DNA of 55,719 nt, from positions 1 through 55,719 of the forward strand of contig NZ_AUPM01000058.1 of the NCBI RefSeq assembly GCF_003265365.1. The letters are read 5' to 3'. The notes beneath the pieces were generated by a model. It was not told the origin of the DNA. It worked only from the letters and a program-made list of their open reading frames with translations, and ran no database searches. Both the position numbers and the translations under genes were made by a program. Positions 7,792 through 16,264 of the stretch are shown piece after piece (the stretch's first letter is position 1; each line of letters starts with the position of its first letter). Source of the DNA: Petrotoga sp. 9PW.55.5.1 (lineage in GTDB: Bacteria > Thermotogota > Thermotogae > Petrotogales > Petrotogaceae).

Positions 7792-8934
7792 TCAATGAGA
7801 TAATTCTAGTTCTTTTCTCACCATTTTTAGAAGAGAAATTATAGGTAGATGTTGTGGACATTCCTTTTCACAATCACCACATTCCTCACATCTTGAAGGA
7901 TCTACATTATCTGTTATTAAGGATTGATATCTTTTTTTAGCTTCTTCTATATTATCATAAATATATCCTTCGTTGTATATACTAAAAACGCTTGGAATGG
8001 CGATGTTATTTTTGCAAGGTACACAATAGTTACAACCAGTACAATTTATTTTTGATTTATTATTGTAAATGTTTTTAACTTTGTTAATTATTTCTAGTTC
8101 TTTTTCTGACAAGGATTTCGGGCCTGAATCTTCTGCACTTTTTATGTTATCTATAACCTGTTCCATATTTGACATTCCACTTAAGACAGTAGTTACTTCT
8201 GGATGGTTCCATACCCATCTTAATGCCCAATACGCTGGAGTTTTCGAAGGATCTAAAGCATTAAGAATATCAAGTGCTTCTTGAGGTAATTTATTGACTA
8301 ACTTTCCACCTCTAAGAGGTTCCATCACAATAACTGCTAAACCTTTTTGATGAGCATATTTTAACCCTGCAAGTCCTGCTTGGTAATGAGTATCTAAATA
8401 ATTAAACTGGATTTGACAAAAATCCCAATTGTAAGAGTCTATAATACTTTTAAATGTTTTAAAGTCATCGTGAAAAGAAAATCCAGCGTATCTAATTTTC
8501 CCAGTTTTTTTTGCATTATCTAGAAACTTTAATCCATTCAATTTATATACATTTTTCCACCGATTTTTATCAAGAGAATGCAATAAATACATATCTATGT
8601 AGTCAGTATCAAGTTTCTTTAACTGTTCATCAAGATATTTTTCAAAATCTTCAAACGTATTTACCAACCAAACAGGATTTTTAGTAGCTAAATAGACTTT
8701 TTCTCTGTATCCGTCTTTCAAGGCCCTTCCAACAAAGTATTCACTGTTACCTAGATGATAAGGATAAGCGGTATCTACATAATTCAACCCATTGTCTATT
8801 GCATATCTAAGCATTTTTGTTGCAGTTTGTTCATCGATTTTTCCTTCATCATTATCAAGAATTGGTAGTCTCATGCAACCAAAACCTAATGTAGAAATTT
8901 TATCATCAAATTTACTAAACTTTCTATATTTCAA
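7792..8934 (-). CDS. aldo/keto reductase with C-terminal ferredoxin-like domain (paralogue)
   Basis: A second AKR of the same architecture as its downstream neighbour. STLGFGCMRLP opens the barrel, VDTAYPYH carries Asp and Tyr, LATKN the Lys and LLHSL the His of the catalytic tetrad. The tail has CTGCNYCVPC (near 315) and CEECGDCEKECP (near 360). The longest reading frame begins at 8988, but those 18 extra residues are a hydrophobic run. A TTG at 8934 has GGAGGTG seven bases upstream and begins KYRKFSKFDDKIS, the normal AKR start, so it is taken. The two reductases form an operon and probably arose by duplication. Substrate unknown. Confidence 0.88.
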   Translation of the reverse strand: MKYRKFSKFDDKISTLGFGCMRLPILDNDEGKIDEQTATKMLRYAIDNGLNYVDTAYPYHLGNSEYFVGRALKDGYREKVYLATKNPVWLVNTFEDFEKYLDEQLKKLDTDYIDMYLLHSLDKNRWKNVYKLNGLKFLDNAKKTGKIRYAGFSFHDDFKTFKSIIDSYNWDFCQIQFNYLDTHYQAGLAGLKYAHQKGLAVIVMEPLRGGKLVNKLPQEALDILNALDPSKTPAYWALRWVWNHPEVTTVLSGMSNMEQVIDNIKSAEDSGPKSLSEKELEIINKVKNIYNNKSKINCTGCNYCVPCKNNIAIPSVFSIYNEGYIYDNIEEAKKRYQSLITDNVDPSRCEECGDCEKECPQHLPIISLLKMVRKELELSH

Positions 8935-9140
8935 AAACAAACACCTCCATAAAAATAATAAAAAAAATACAAAATATTTAGTTGGCATAATAAACTTTTC
9001 TGTTTATATTATATCTTAAATACAATAAAAAGAGAAATTATTATTTTAAAAATATAGGAAAAAAGTTGATTATGATATAATAAAAATAATTCTATATATT
9101 GAAAAATTTTTCAATTATTCTCTTCTCAGGAGGTAGTCGA

Positions 9141-10277
9141 ATGGTATTAGAAGATATGCTTTATTTTTTCAGCAGTAGTGGATTTATGAATATTTCCCTA
9201 TCTCAAGTTTTCATGATAATACTCGGTCTTATAATTATTTACATAGCTATTTCAAAGCATGCTGAGCCTCTTTTGTTAATTCCTCTCGGCTTTGGAATGA
9301 TTATAGCTAATATTCCTCCAGAGGTAACAGGAGTTTTGATGCAACCAGAAAATGGTCAACCCGGAGGATTGTTATGGTATATTAAGTTAGGGTTAGATAA
9401 AGGGATATACCCACCTTTAATTTTCTTAGGAATTGGAGCATTAACGGATTTTTCATACCTTATTGCTAATCCAAAATTAATTTTGTTAGGGGGAGCTGCT
9501 CAAATAGGAATATTTATTAGTTTTATTCTTGCAAATCTGATAGGGTTTAATATTAATTCAGCTGCTGCTATTGGTATGATTGGGGGTGCAGACGGGCCTA
9601 CTTCAATTTATTTAGCTTCAAAGTTTTCTCCAGACTTGTTACCCGTTATTGCTGTGGCAGCTTATTCTTATATATCTGTTATACCTATTTTACAACCGTT
9701 CATATCTAAAATGTTGACTACAAAAAGAGAAAGAAAAATTCGGATGAGAAGATTAAGAGTAGTTTCAAAAAGAGAAAGAATTATTTTTCCTATAGTAACC
9801 ACTATTTTAGTTTCTCTAATTGTTCCTCAATCTTTACCTTTGATAGGGATGTTAATGTTAGGAAATTTATTGAAAGAATCTGGAGTTACCGGAAGACTTG
9901 CTGAAGCTGCTTCGCGTTTTATACTTGACACTGTTACCATATTGTTGATGCTTTCTGTTGGGGTTAAAGCTACGGCTGAAGTTTTTTTATCAATGGTTAC
10001 ATTAAAAATAATTTTATTAGGAGCAATTGCTTTTATTGTTGCCATGGCAAGTGGAATTGGGTTTGCAAAATTGATGAATCTATTTTCCAAGGAAAAAATT
10101 AATCCCTTAATTGGAGCAGCTGGTGTGTCCGCGGTTCCAAATTCAGCCCGAGTAGCTCAGCATATAGCTCAAGAAACGGATCCAGGAAATTTCATTTTAA
10201 TGCATGCTATGGGACCAAACGTAGCAGGAGTTATTGGTTCGGCAATAGCTGCTGGAATGTTTTTAAGCGTACTTTGA
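9141..10277 (+). CDS. oadB: sodium-pumping decarboxylase beta subunit
   Basis: The membrane subunit of biotin-dependent oxaloacetate, methylmalonyl-CoA or glutaconyl-CoA decarboxylases, which couples carboxybiotin decarboxylation to Na+ export. The family signature GGADGPTS is at residues 148-155 with the essential Asp at 151, and GVSAVPNSARVAQ lies near 330. Nine or ten hydrophobic segments are visible, and 378 residues is normal. ATG at 9141 has CAGGAGG upstream; the earlier ATG at 9099 has none. A TATAAT at 9076-9081 may be its -10 box, and a small palindrome (9100-9113) lies in the leader. No alpha, gamma or biotin-carrier gene is nearby; a ferredoxin and KorA follow. The substrate cannot be fixed from beta alone. 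Confidence 0.9.
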   Translation: MVLEDMLYFFSSSGFMNISLSQVFMIILGLIIIYIAISKHAEPLLLIPLGFGMIIANIPPEVTGVLMQPENGQPGGLLWYIKLGLDKGIYPPLIFLGIGALTDFSYLIANPKLILLGGAAQIGIFISFILANLIGFNINSAAAIGMIGGADGPTSIYLASKFSPDLLPVIAVAAYSYISVIPILQPFISKMLTTKRERKIRMRRLRVVSKRERIIFPIVTTILVSLIVPQSLPLIGMLMLGNLLKESGVTGRLAEAASRFILDTVTILLMLSVGVKATAEVFLSMVTLKIILLGAIAFIVAMASGIGFAKLMNLFSKEKINPLIGAAGVSAVPNSARVAQHIAQETDPGNFILMHAMGPNVAGVIGSAIAAGMFLSVL

Positions 10278-10306
10278 TTAAAATTCTTTTTAGGAGGAAT
10301 ATATTA

Positions 10307-10519
10307 ATGCCATCTAGTACAAAAAGTTTCAAGGTGTTTATCAATTACAATTATTGTAAAAATTGTGGTATTTGTTCATGGATTTGCCCTGTAAATGCTA
10401 TAATAGAGGAAAGTTTTGGAAAACCGGTTGTACCAGATCATGAAAAATGTACAGGATGTTTACAATGTGAAAGAATGTGTCCGGATTTTGCTATAAACGT
10501 TATAGAGATTAATTCATAG
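10307..10519 (+). CDS. korD: 2x[4Fe-4S] ferredoxin, KorD-like
   Basis: A 70-residue ferredoxin with two clusters: CKNCGICSWICP and CTGCLQCERMCP. It matches the delta subunit of 2-oxoacid:ferredoxin oxidoreductases, which passes electrons from the TPP site. TAGGAGGA lies before the ATG at 10307; the upstream 11 codons in frame are read-in from the oadB end. korA follows 32 bases later, as in kor or vor operons. In those operons the next genes are the TPP-binding beta and the gamma subunit, which are missing here. Confidence 0.85.
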   Translation: MPSSTKSFKVFINYNYCKNCGICSWICPVNAIIEESFGKPVVPDHEKCTGCLQCERMCPDFAINVIEINS

Positions 10520-10551
10520 CATTTTTTAAGCTTCAAAAAGAGGTGAATTAG

Positions 10552-11709
10552 ATGGGTAAAATGCTTTTTTTACAAGGTAATGAAGCGGTTGGGATGGCAG
10601 CAATAAAAGCAGGATGTCGATTTTTTGCTGGATATCCCATAACTCCTTCTACGGAAATTGCAGAATATATGTCCAGAGAATTACCTAAAGTAGGTGGGAC
10701 ATTTATTCAAATGGAAGACGAACTTGGGAGTGCAGCTGCAATGATTGGTGCTTCACTTGCCGGCGTTAAATCAATGACAGCTACTAGTGGTCCTGGTTTT
10801 TCTCTTATGCAGGAAGCTTTAGGTTACGCAATTATGACAGAGGTTCCATGTGTTTTTGTTGATGTTATGAGAGGAGGACCCAGCACGGGACTTCCAACTA
10901 AACCTTCTCAAGGAGATATAATGCAAATACGTTGGGGAACACATGGAGATCATCATATTATTGCAATTTATCCCTCAACAGTTGAAGAGGTTTATAATTA
11001 TACAATTACTGCTTTTAATTATGCAGAAACTTATAGAACACCTGTAGTTTTAGTTCTGGACGAGACATTAGCTCATATGAGAGAAAATGTTTATTTTGAT
11101 TATGAGAAAGAAAATCCTCAGGTTGTGGAAAGATTAAAAGAGGTGGATATAGGTGAAGAAGAATTGTTTTTGCCTTTTGATTTAGAAGAAAGATTTTCAG
11201 TAAATCCACTTGTTGAAATGGGGAAAAGTAGGTTTCATGTTTCCGGACTGGTACACGATGAAAGCGGTTTCCCAATTAGAGATCCTAACACAATATCAAA
11301 AGTTATAGAACATCTTGATTCTAAAATTAGATTATCGGCTGAAGAAATTTCCATTTATAACGAATATATGTTACAAGATGCTGATATAGTTGTTGTCGCA
11401 TACGGTAGTGTTGCAAGAAGTGCATTAAAAGCCGTAAAACAAGCTAGAAGTGATAAAATACCAGTTGGTTTTTTTAAACCTATAACTATATGGCCTATGC
11501 CTACTTCAAGGTTGAAAATGATATTTAAAAACGCACAAACAATTATTGTACCAGAGATGAATATGGGGCAGTATGTTAAAGAGATGTCACGTCTTAATAA
11601 AATGAACAAACATGTAGAATCTTTGACTAAAACTTCAGGAGAATTAATAACTCCCGAAGAAATATTGAATGTGATCATGAAAATGTGGGTGCAGATAACG
11701 GAGATGTGA
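10552..11709 (+). CDS. korA: 2-oxoacid:ferredoxin oxidoreductase alpha subunit (KorA type)
   Basis: The alpha subunit of 2-oxoglutarate or related 2-oxoacid ferredoxin oxidoreductases, which turn a 2-oxoacid and CoA into acyl-CoA, CO2 and reduced ferredoxin. Family motifs are GNEAVGMAAIKAGCRFFAGY with PITPSTEI near the start, QMEDELGSAAAMIGAS, TSGPGFSLMQE and GGPSTGLPTKPSQGD. The C-terminal domain (about 255-385) includes VVAYGSVARSALKA and VPEMNMGQ. At 385 residues it is full length. It needs a beta subunit (TPP, Fe-S) to act, and none is encoded between here and the next operon. The operon runs oadB, korD, korA, then a diguanylate cyclase after a 4-base gap. Confidence 0.88.
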   Translation: MGKMLFLQGNEAVGMAAIKAGCRFFAGYPITPSTEIAEYMSRELPKVGGTFIQMEDELGSAAAMIGASLAGVKSMTATSGPGFSLMQEALGYAIMTEVPCVFVDVMRGGPSTGLPTKPSQGDIMQIRWGTHGDHHIIAIYPSTVEEVYNYTITAFNYAETYRTPVVLVLDETLAHMRENVYFDYEKENPQVVERLKEVDIGEEELFLPFDLEERFSVNPLVEMGKSRFHVSGLVHDESGFPIRDPNTISKVIEHLDSKIRLSAEEISIYNEYMLQDADIVVVAYGSVARSALKAVKQARSDKIPVGFFKPITIWPMPTSRLKMIFKNAQTIIVPEMNMGQYVKEMSRLNKMNKHVESLTKTSGELITPEEILNVIMKMWVQITEM

Positions 11710-11713
11710 TTAC

Positions 11714-13186
11714 ATGGATAATATAATTCCAGAAAAGTATATAAAAAATATAAAAATTTCTTATCTTAATCCCGGCATTACGTTTTTAGTAAAAAATCTA
11801 ACAAAAGAAATTCTTCTTGAATTTTGGGTAGATATACGAATCCATGAAGATCCAAATGAAGTTCCAGAAACTTTTTACAAATTTCTTAAAGTATGTAATT
11901 CCTTTTCTGTTTTTGTTATTAAGAGTGTCGAAGAAGTTGATAAAAGTGTGGAACAACGTATAAAGATAAAATTATCTGATTATAATGATGAATTTGTAAT
12001 AATAGATTATGAAATTCTCAAAAAAAATGAGACAGATTTTATATTTGAAATTATTAAAAAAGCTAATCCTTTGATAGGTTTAATTTTAGTTGATATTTTG
12101 ATTAATTCTTCAAAACTTGCTAGTGTATTCAACACATCTAAAGAGCTAATAAAAAGAGGTTATAATCCTGATTCTACTATAGATGAAATGGTTTTTGCAT
12201 CTATGGTTGGGATTACAGGTGGATTCAGTGGAGCTTTTAACAGATCGATATTGTATGTTGAAAGCAACGACCATTTCGAAGTTCTAAGAGCTTTAGGACC
12301 TGGAAATGCAAAAGAGGCCCATCAAATATATGAAGCTTTTGAAACATTAGAGGATAATATAGAACCGTACTTAGAAAGATATGATAATGGAGTTAAATAC
12401 TTCTCGAATTTAGAGAAGTATTTAAAAATGTATACTTTAGATAAAAAAGTTATTTTAAATAACGGTCTTTTTCTTCAAGCGATTCAAGAAAATAAAACAA
12501 TAAAAGTGCCAGTGAGTAGAATAGATAATGAAATTGTTAATCTTTTAGATTTAAGAGGAGAAATAGCGTTTTCTCCTTTTTATACAGAAAAAGATCATTT
12601 GGCTTTTTTTATTTGTGACAATCGTTATACTATGAGATCTATAACGGACGAACAACTTGATATACTTGATTATTATGCAAAAGAATGCGTCATGATGTGG
12701 CAGAATAAACTTTTTCAGAATACTTTAAAAAGAGATGCAGAAATAGATTCTCTTACTAAAATTGGCAATAGAAGAGCTTATGAAAAATACGTCTCTTCTT
12801 TGAAATATACGAAAAACAAAGAAATATCAATAGCAATATTTGATCTTGATGACTTTAAAAATATTAATGATAAATATGGCCATTCTCAGGGGGATATAGT
12901 GTTAAAAGAGTTTTCTGAAACTTTGAAGCTTAGCATGAGGGATTCTGATAAAATTTTTAGATATGGAGGAGATGAATTCGTAGCCTTCATTAATGAAATA
13001 GATAAAGAAAAGGTTTACTCAATATTAAAAAGAGTAAACCTAAATTGGAAGAAAAAAAACAAACACACTTTTTCAGTAGGTGTAGCAAGGGGTAATAGTA
13101 ATCAAATAGATACACTGTTTGAAAAAGCTGATGAAAATTTATACAAAGCAAAAAAACTTGGTAAAAATAGAATTGTGATAGATTAA
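11714..13186 (+). CDS. GAF-GGDEF diguanylate cyclase
   Basis: A 490-residue signalling enzyme making cyclic di-GMP from two GTP. The N-terminal 150 residues are an unassigned sensor-like region, about 150-335 has the look of a GAF domain, and 345-490 is a complete GGDEF domain: SLTKIGNRRAYE, FDLDDFKNIND(K)YGHSQGD and an intact RYGGDEF. The product-inhibition I-site RxxD is present as RDSD, five residues before GGDEF. There is no membrane segment, so it senses something in the cytoplasm. The ATG lies four bases after korA, so it is co-transcribed with metabolic genes, which suggests redox or carbon status as the input. The last four bases overlap the convergent gene. Confidence 0.9.
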   Translation: MDNIIPEKYIKNIKISYLNPGITFLVKNLTKEILLEFWVDIRIHEDPNEVPETFYKFLKVCNSFSVFVIKSVEEVDKSVEQRIKIKLSDYNDEFVIIDYEILKKNETDFIFEIIKKANPLIGLILVDILINSSKLASVFNTSKELIKRGYNPDSTIDEMVFASMVGITGGFSGAFNRSILYVESNDHFEVLRALGPGNAKEAHQIYEAFETLEDNIEPYLERYDNGVKYFSNLEKYLKMYTLDKKVILNNGLFLQAIQENKTIKVPVSRIDNEIVNLLDLRGEIAFSPFYTEKDHLAFFICDNRYTMRSITDEQLDILDYYAKECVMMWQNKLFQNTLKRDAEIDSLTKIGNRRAYEKYVSSLKYTKNKEISIAIFDLDDFKNINDKYGHSQGDIVLKEFSETLKLSMRDSDKIFRYGGDEFVAFINEIDKEKVYSILKRVNLNWKKKNKHTFSVGVARGNSNQIDTLFEKADENLYKAKKLGKNRIVID

Positions 13187-13971
13187 GAGATAAAACCGTC
13201 TATAACAGTTAACATTCCCAGAAAAATAAAAGCAAACCCTGCTATTTTACCAAGTTTTTCTTCAGAGGCCATATTTGCAAATAAAGCAGCCATTTTTGAA
13301 CCTATAGCAGCTCCAACTACACAGAAAATAAGTAGATCCCAAGGGATAGGAGCATATAAAGCATGAGTAATAGCTCCAGATAAAGCTGTAAAAGCCATTA
13401 TAAGAACAGAGGTTCCTATTGCAACATGAATTCTATAGCGTAACACAAATGCGAGTATTAAGAGAATCATAACTCCGCCACCTGCACCAACAAATCCTGC
13501 TATAATCCCTATTAGTAATCCCCAAAAGATAGAAATTATATATGTTTTTACTGAGTTGTTAGAAGAAGATGAATTATATTTTTCTTGAAAATTTTTGATT
13601 CTTTCATTTAGAGGTTTCTTTATAAAACTGAATCCTATTAATAGAATAGCTATTCCTGTGAAACCTCCTAAACCAGCTGAAGGGACAAAAGAAGAAAGCC
13701 AACTTCCTATTATTGCTCCGAAAATTGCGCTTATAGCCATTTGGATTCCAGACTTTAGGTCTATATTCCCATTTTTTCTATATGTGTTGGCAGCAACTAA
13801 AGATGCAACTACGTCAGTGGCTAAGCTGATACCTATAGCTTCAAAAGCAGGCATATTCAAAAATGCTATAAAAACTGGTACGATCACAACCGCGGCACTA
13901 GCGCCTATAATCCCTGTAACAACACCTGCTCCCCAACCTGCAATTATTGATATTATATAAAAACTTATCAA
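13183..13971 (-). CDS. TSUP family permease (TauE/SafE)
   Basis: A 262-residue membrane protein with the two-repeat layout of the TauE/SafE family: GWGAGVVTGIIGASAAVVIVP near the N-terminus and its counterpart IGIIAGFVGAGGGVMILL near 155. About eight membrane segments are present. Family members export sulfite, sulfonates or other small organic anions. The start is TTG at 13971 with AAAGGAGGA about ten bases upstream. It is read after the ZIP transporter gene with a 24-base gap, so the two form an operon. Substrate not determinable; an APS kinase lies across the divergent promoter. Confidence 0.87.
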   Translation of the reverse strand: MISFYIISIIAGWGAGVVTGIIGASAAVVIVPVFIAFLNMPAFEAIGISLATDVVASLVAANTYRKNGNIDLKSGIQMAISAIFGAIIGSWLSSFVPSAGLGGFTGIAILLIGFSFIKKPLNERIKNFQEKYNSSSSNNSVKTYIISIFWGLLIGIIAGFVGAGGGVMILLILAFVLRYRIHVAIGTSVLIMAFTALSGAITHALYAPIPWDLLIFCVVGAAIGSKMAALFANMASEEKLGKIAGFAFIFLGMLTVIDGFIS

Positions 13972-13995
13972 CTTGTTTCTTCCTCCTTTATTTTT

Positions 13996-14763
13996 TTATC
14001 CTAAGGCAACGTCTAATATTAACATAAGAATAAAACCAAATATTAAAGAAAATGTTGCGGTTCTTTCGTAACCATGTGAATGAGTTTCGGGAATAATTTC
14101 ATCACTTATAACGTATAGCATCGCTCCGCCTGCAAATGACAAAAAGAAAGGTAAGGCAGGTTGAATAAAAACTACCAAGGATGCACCAATTAATCCACCT
14201 ATTGGCTCTACTAAGCCAGTCAAAGAAGTCCAAAAGAAGCTTTGTTTTTTGCTATAATTAGCTTTCAACAATGAAAAAGCTGTTGCTGTACCTTCTGGAA
14301 TATTTTGTAAACCGATAGCCACAGCTACAGTTATACCATTGGCTATCATTCCTCCACCAAAACTCACACCTACGGCCATACCCTCAGGAAAATTATGTAA
14401 TGCAATGGCTATAACAAAAAGCCATATTCTTTTTAACCTGGCTAGTTCGGGACCTTCGTGCCCTTTTAAAAAATGTTCGTGAGGTGAAAATTTATCCATT
14501 AAATCTATTGCTAAAGCTCCACTAATTATTCCTAAAACGGTTATCGGAATACCACCTATTTCAATAGAAGGTATGATAAGTGAAAACATGGTAGCAGCAA
14601 GCATGACCCCTGCAGCAAAACCAAGAAACATATCCAACTGTTTTTCTTCCAACTCTTTCTTTAAGAAAAAAATAGGGATAGCACCTATAATTGTTGCTAA
14701 TCCAGCAATAAGGCTAGCAAGAGTTCCAAATAGCCATATCTGGGTTCCGGATAAATTCCCCAT
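13996..14763 (-). CDS. ZIP family metal transporter
   Basis: A divalent metal importer (zinc, iron or manganese). The two signature helices are intact: ALHNFPEGMAVGVSFGGG (about 122-139) and AIGLQNIPEGTATAFSLL (about 149-166), providing the His, Asn and Glu metal ligands of the pore. Length 255 and about eight membrane segments are typical of the bacterial ZupT/GufA branch. The His-rich loop is modest (KFSPHEHFLKGHEG). GGAGGTG precedes the ATG. The TauE/SafE gene follows in the same direction. Confidence 0.9.
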   Translation of the reverse strand: MGNLSGTQIWLFGTLASLIAGLATIIGAIPIFFLKKELEEKQLDMFLGFAAGVMLAATMFSLIIPSIEIGGIPITVLGIISGALAIDLMDKFSPHEHFLKGHEGPELARLKRIWLFVIAIALHNFPEGMAVGVSFGGGMIANGITVAVAIGLQNIPEGTATAFSLLKANYSKKQSFFWTSLTGLVEPIGGLIGASLVVFIQPALPFFLSFAGGAMLYVISDEIIPETHSHGYERTATFSLIFGFILMLILDVALG

Positions 14764-14887
14764 GATTACACCTCCAGCATCATTATTTTATTAAATTATT
14801 TAAGATTAAGAAATTTTCTCTAATAATTATAGATTGATTATTTTTTTACGGTGTTACGAAATTTGAAAAAATTAGTAAGGATTAAAA

Positions 14888-14916
14888 TTGAAAGTTTGTA
14901 ATTTATTTGGTATAAT
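14888..14916 (+). promoter_or_regulatory. sigma-A promoter for cysC
   Basis: TTGAAA (14888-14893) and TATAAT (14911-14916) with a 17-base spacer. Transcription would start near 14923, leaving a leader of roughly 37 bases before the GTG start of cysC. Confidence 0.75.
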
Positions 14917-14959
14917 GATTATGTAAAATATGTTCAAAATATTATTTGGAGGTAGAAAA

Positions 14960-15565
14960 GTGGAAAGAAAAAAGAGTGAGAACGTAGTATGGCATGAAGG
15001 AAAAGTAAAAAAAGAGGATAGAGAAAGGTTATTAGGTCAAAAGGGTGTAATAATTTGGTTCACAGGGCTTTCAGGTTCAGGGAAGTCTACTATAGCGCAT
15101 GAAGTTGAAGAAAGGCTATATCAAATGGGGAAATTAGGATATGTATTAGACGGAGATAATATTAGGCATGGATTGAATGGAGATTTAGGTTTTTCTCCTG
15201 AAGACAGGGAAGAAAATATTAGAAGGATAGGAGAAGTAGCGAAGTTGTTTTCTCAGCTTGGTATAATAACGATGACTGCTTTTATATCCCCTTACAGAAA
15301 AGATAGAAAAAGAGTAAGAAATTTAGTTAAAGAAGGAGAGTTTATAGAAGTCTATGTAAAATGTCCTTTAGATGAATTAAAACAAAGAGATCCAAAAGGG
15401 ATGTATGAAAAGGCGCTGAAAGGAGAAATAAAAGAGTTTACTGGAATATCTGCTCCTTATGAAGAACCACAAAATCCTGAAATAATCTTAGAAACAGAAA
15501 AAGAAACTATAGAAGAATCATCAAAAAAAGTGATTAATTACTTGAAAAGCAAAAAAATAATTTAA
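14960..15565 (+). CDS. cysC: adenylylsulfate (APS) kinase
   Basis: Phosphorylates adenosine 5'-phosphosulfate to PAPS with ATP. The P-loop GLSGSGKST is at residues 33-41, followed by DGDNIRHGLNGDLGFS and EENIRRIGEVAKL, the APS-binding segments, and TAFISPYRKDR. At 201 residues it equals typical CysC. The longest frame starts at an ATG at 14930, but GGAGG lies seven bases before the GTG at 14960, so the GTG is chosen. No ATP sulfurylase or PAPS reductase is nearby, so PAPS may serve sulfation or the partner genes are elsewhere. The two following genes on this strand have unrelated, unknown roles. Confidence 0.92.
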   Translation: MERKKSENVVWHEGKVKKEDRERLLGQKGVIIWFTGLSGSGKSTIAHEVEERLYQMGKLGYVLDGDNIRHGLNGDLGFSPEDREENIRRIGEVAKLFSQLGIITMTAFISPYRKDRKRVRNLVKEGEFIEVYVKCPLDELKQRDPKGMYEKALKGEIKEFTGISAPYEEPQNPEIILETEKETIEESSKKVINYLKSKKII

Positions 15566-15628
15566 AAATGAGTTGATTATAAACTTGCTCAGAAAAATAA
15601 ATTGTCTAATATTTGGAGGAATAAGACT

Positions 15629-16237
15629 ATGTCAAACGATCAAAAAAAAAGAAACAACAATTTTAATTTTATTATCATAACTTTAATATTTTTTGCAGGG
15701 TTAGGAATTTTTCAATTTTTTATGTTTAGAAATTTGCAGCTCAACTTTCAGGTATTAAAAGGAGATATAAAATTTGAAATATACGAAGACTACACAGTTG
15801 ATTTTATAACAAACGTAGATATAAGAGCAGAAAATGAAAGAGATTTTAATACCTTGTTAGAAGGATTTCAAACATCTGATGCGGAGAAACTACAACATTT
15901 TCAAGAAGAATTGAATAAATTAGAAGAACAAATTCCTAGGGATTTTGTAGTGTTATCTTATGAATCAAAAGTTAATTCTAACTTTCCTATAATCAATCTG
16001 CATGAAAGTGTTAAGGTAAAAGGTTTTGTGTTTAAAAAGGATGACGGTAATGTGGAATTTTCGCTTCCAAATCAATTCTTAAGTGGTCCAAATCAAAGAG
16101 TTACAGTTGAAATTGTTTATCCTGAAAGTTGGGAAATAATTAGTGTTGATCCTACTCCAACTTATATAGAACAAAATTTAATAGGTTATACCTATACCGG
16201 CACTTTTGGATATCCTTCTATAGAATTTAAAGAATAG
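15629..16237 (+). CDS. membrane-anchored extracytoplasmic protein, unknown
   Basis: A 202-residue protein with a short basic N-terminus (KKRNNNF), one membrane helix (about 13-33) and an extracytoplasmic domain that is predicted mostly beta in its second half. There is a charged, probably helical segment around residues 90-115. No family recognised. TTTGGAGGA lies before the ATG at 15629, nine codons inside the longest frame, which begins with an unsupported TTG. It sits between cysC and another membrane-anchored gene and is probably co-transcribed with the latter (27-base gap). Confidence 0.8.
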   Translation: MSNDQKKRNNNFNFIIITLIFFAGLGIFQFFMFRNLQLNFQVLKGDIKFEIYEDYTVDFITNVDIRAENERDFNTLLEGFQTSDAEKLQHFQEELNKLEEQIPRDFVVLSYESKVNSNFPIINLHESVKVKGFVFKKDDGNVEFSLPNQFLSGPNQRVTVEIVYPESWEIISVDPTPTYIEQNLIGYTYTGTFGYPSIEFKE

Positions 16238-16264
16238 AATATTTTTGACAGTAGGTGGGCAAAT

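Noticed and set aside
8935-8988. N-terminal hydrophobic extension of the upstream aldo/keto reductase
   Set aside because: It is read-through of AT-rich leader DNA; a TTG with a perfectly spaced GGAGGTG lies just before the conserved AKR start.
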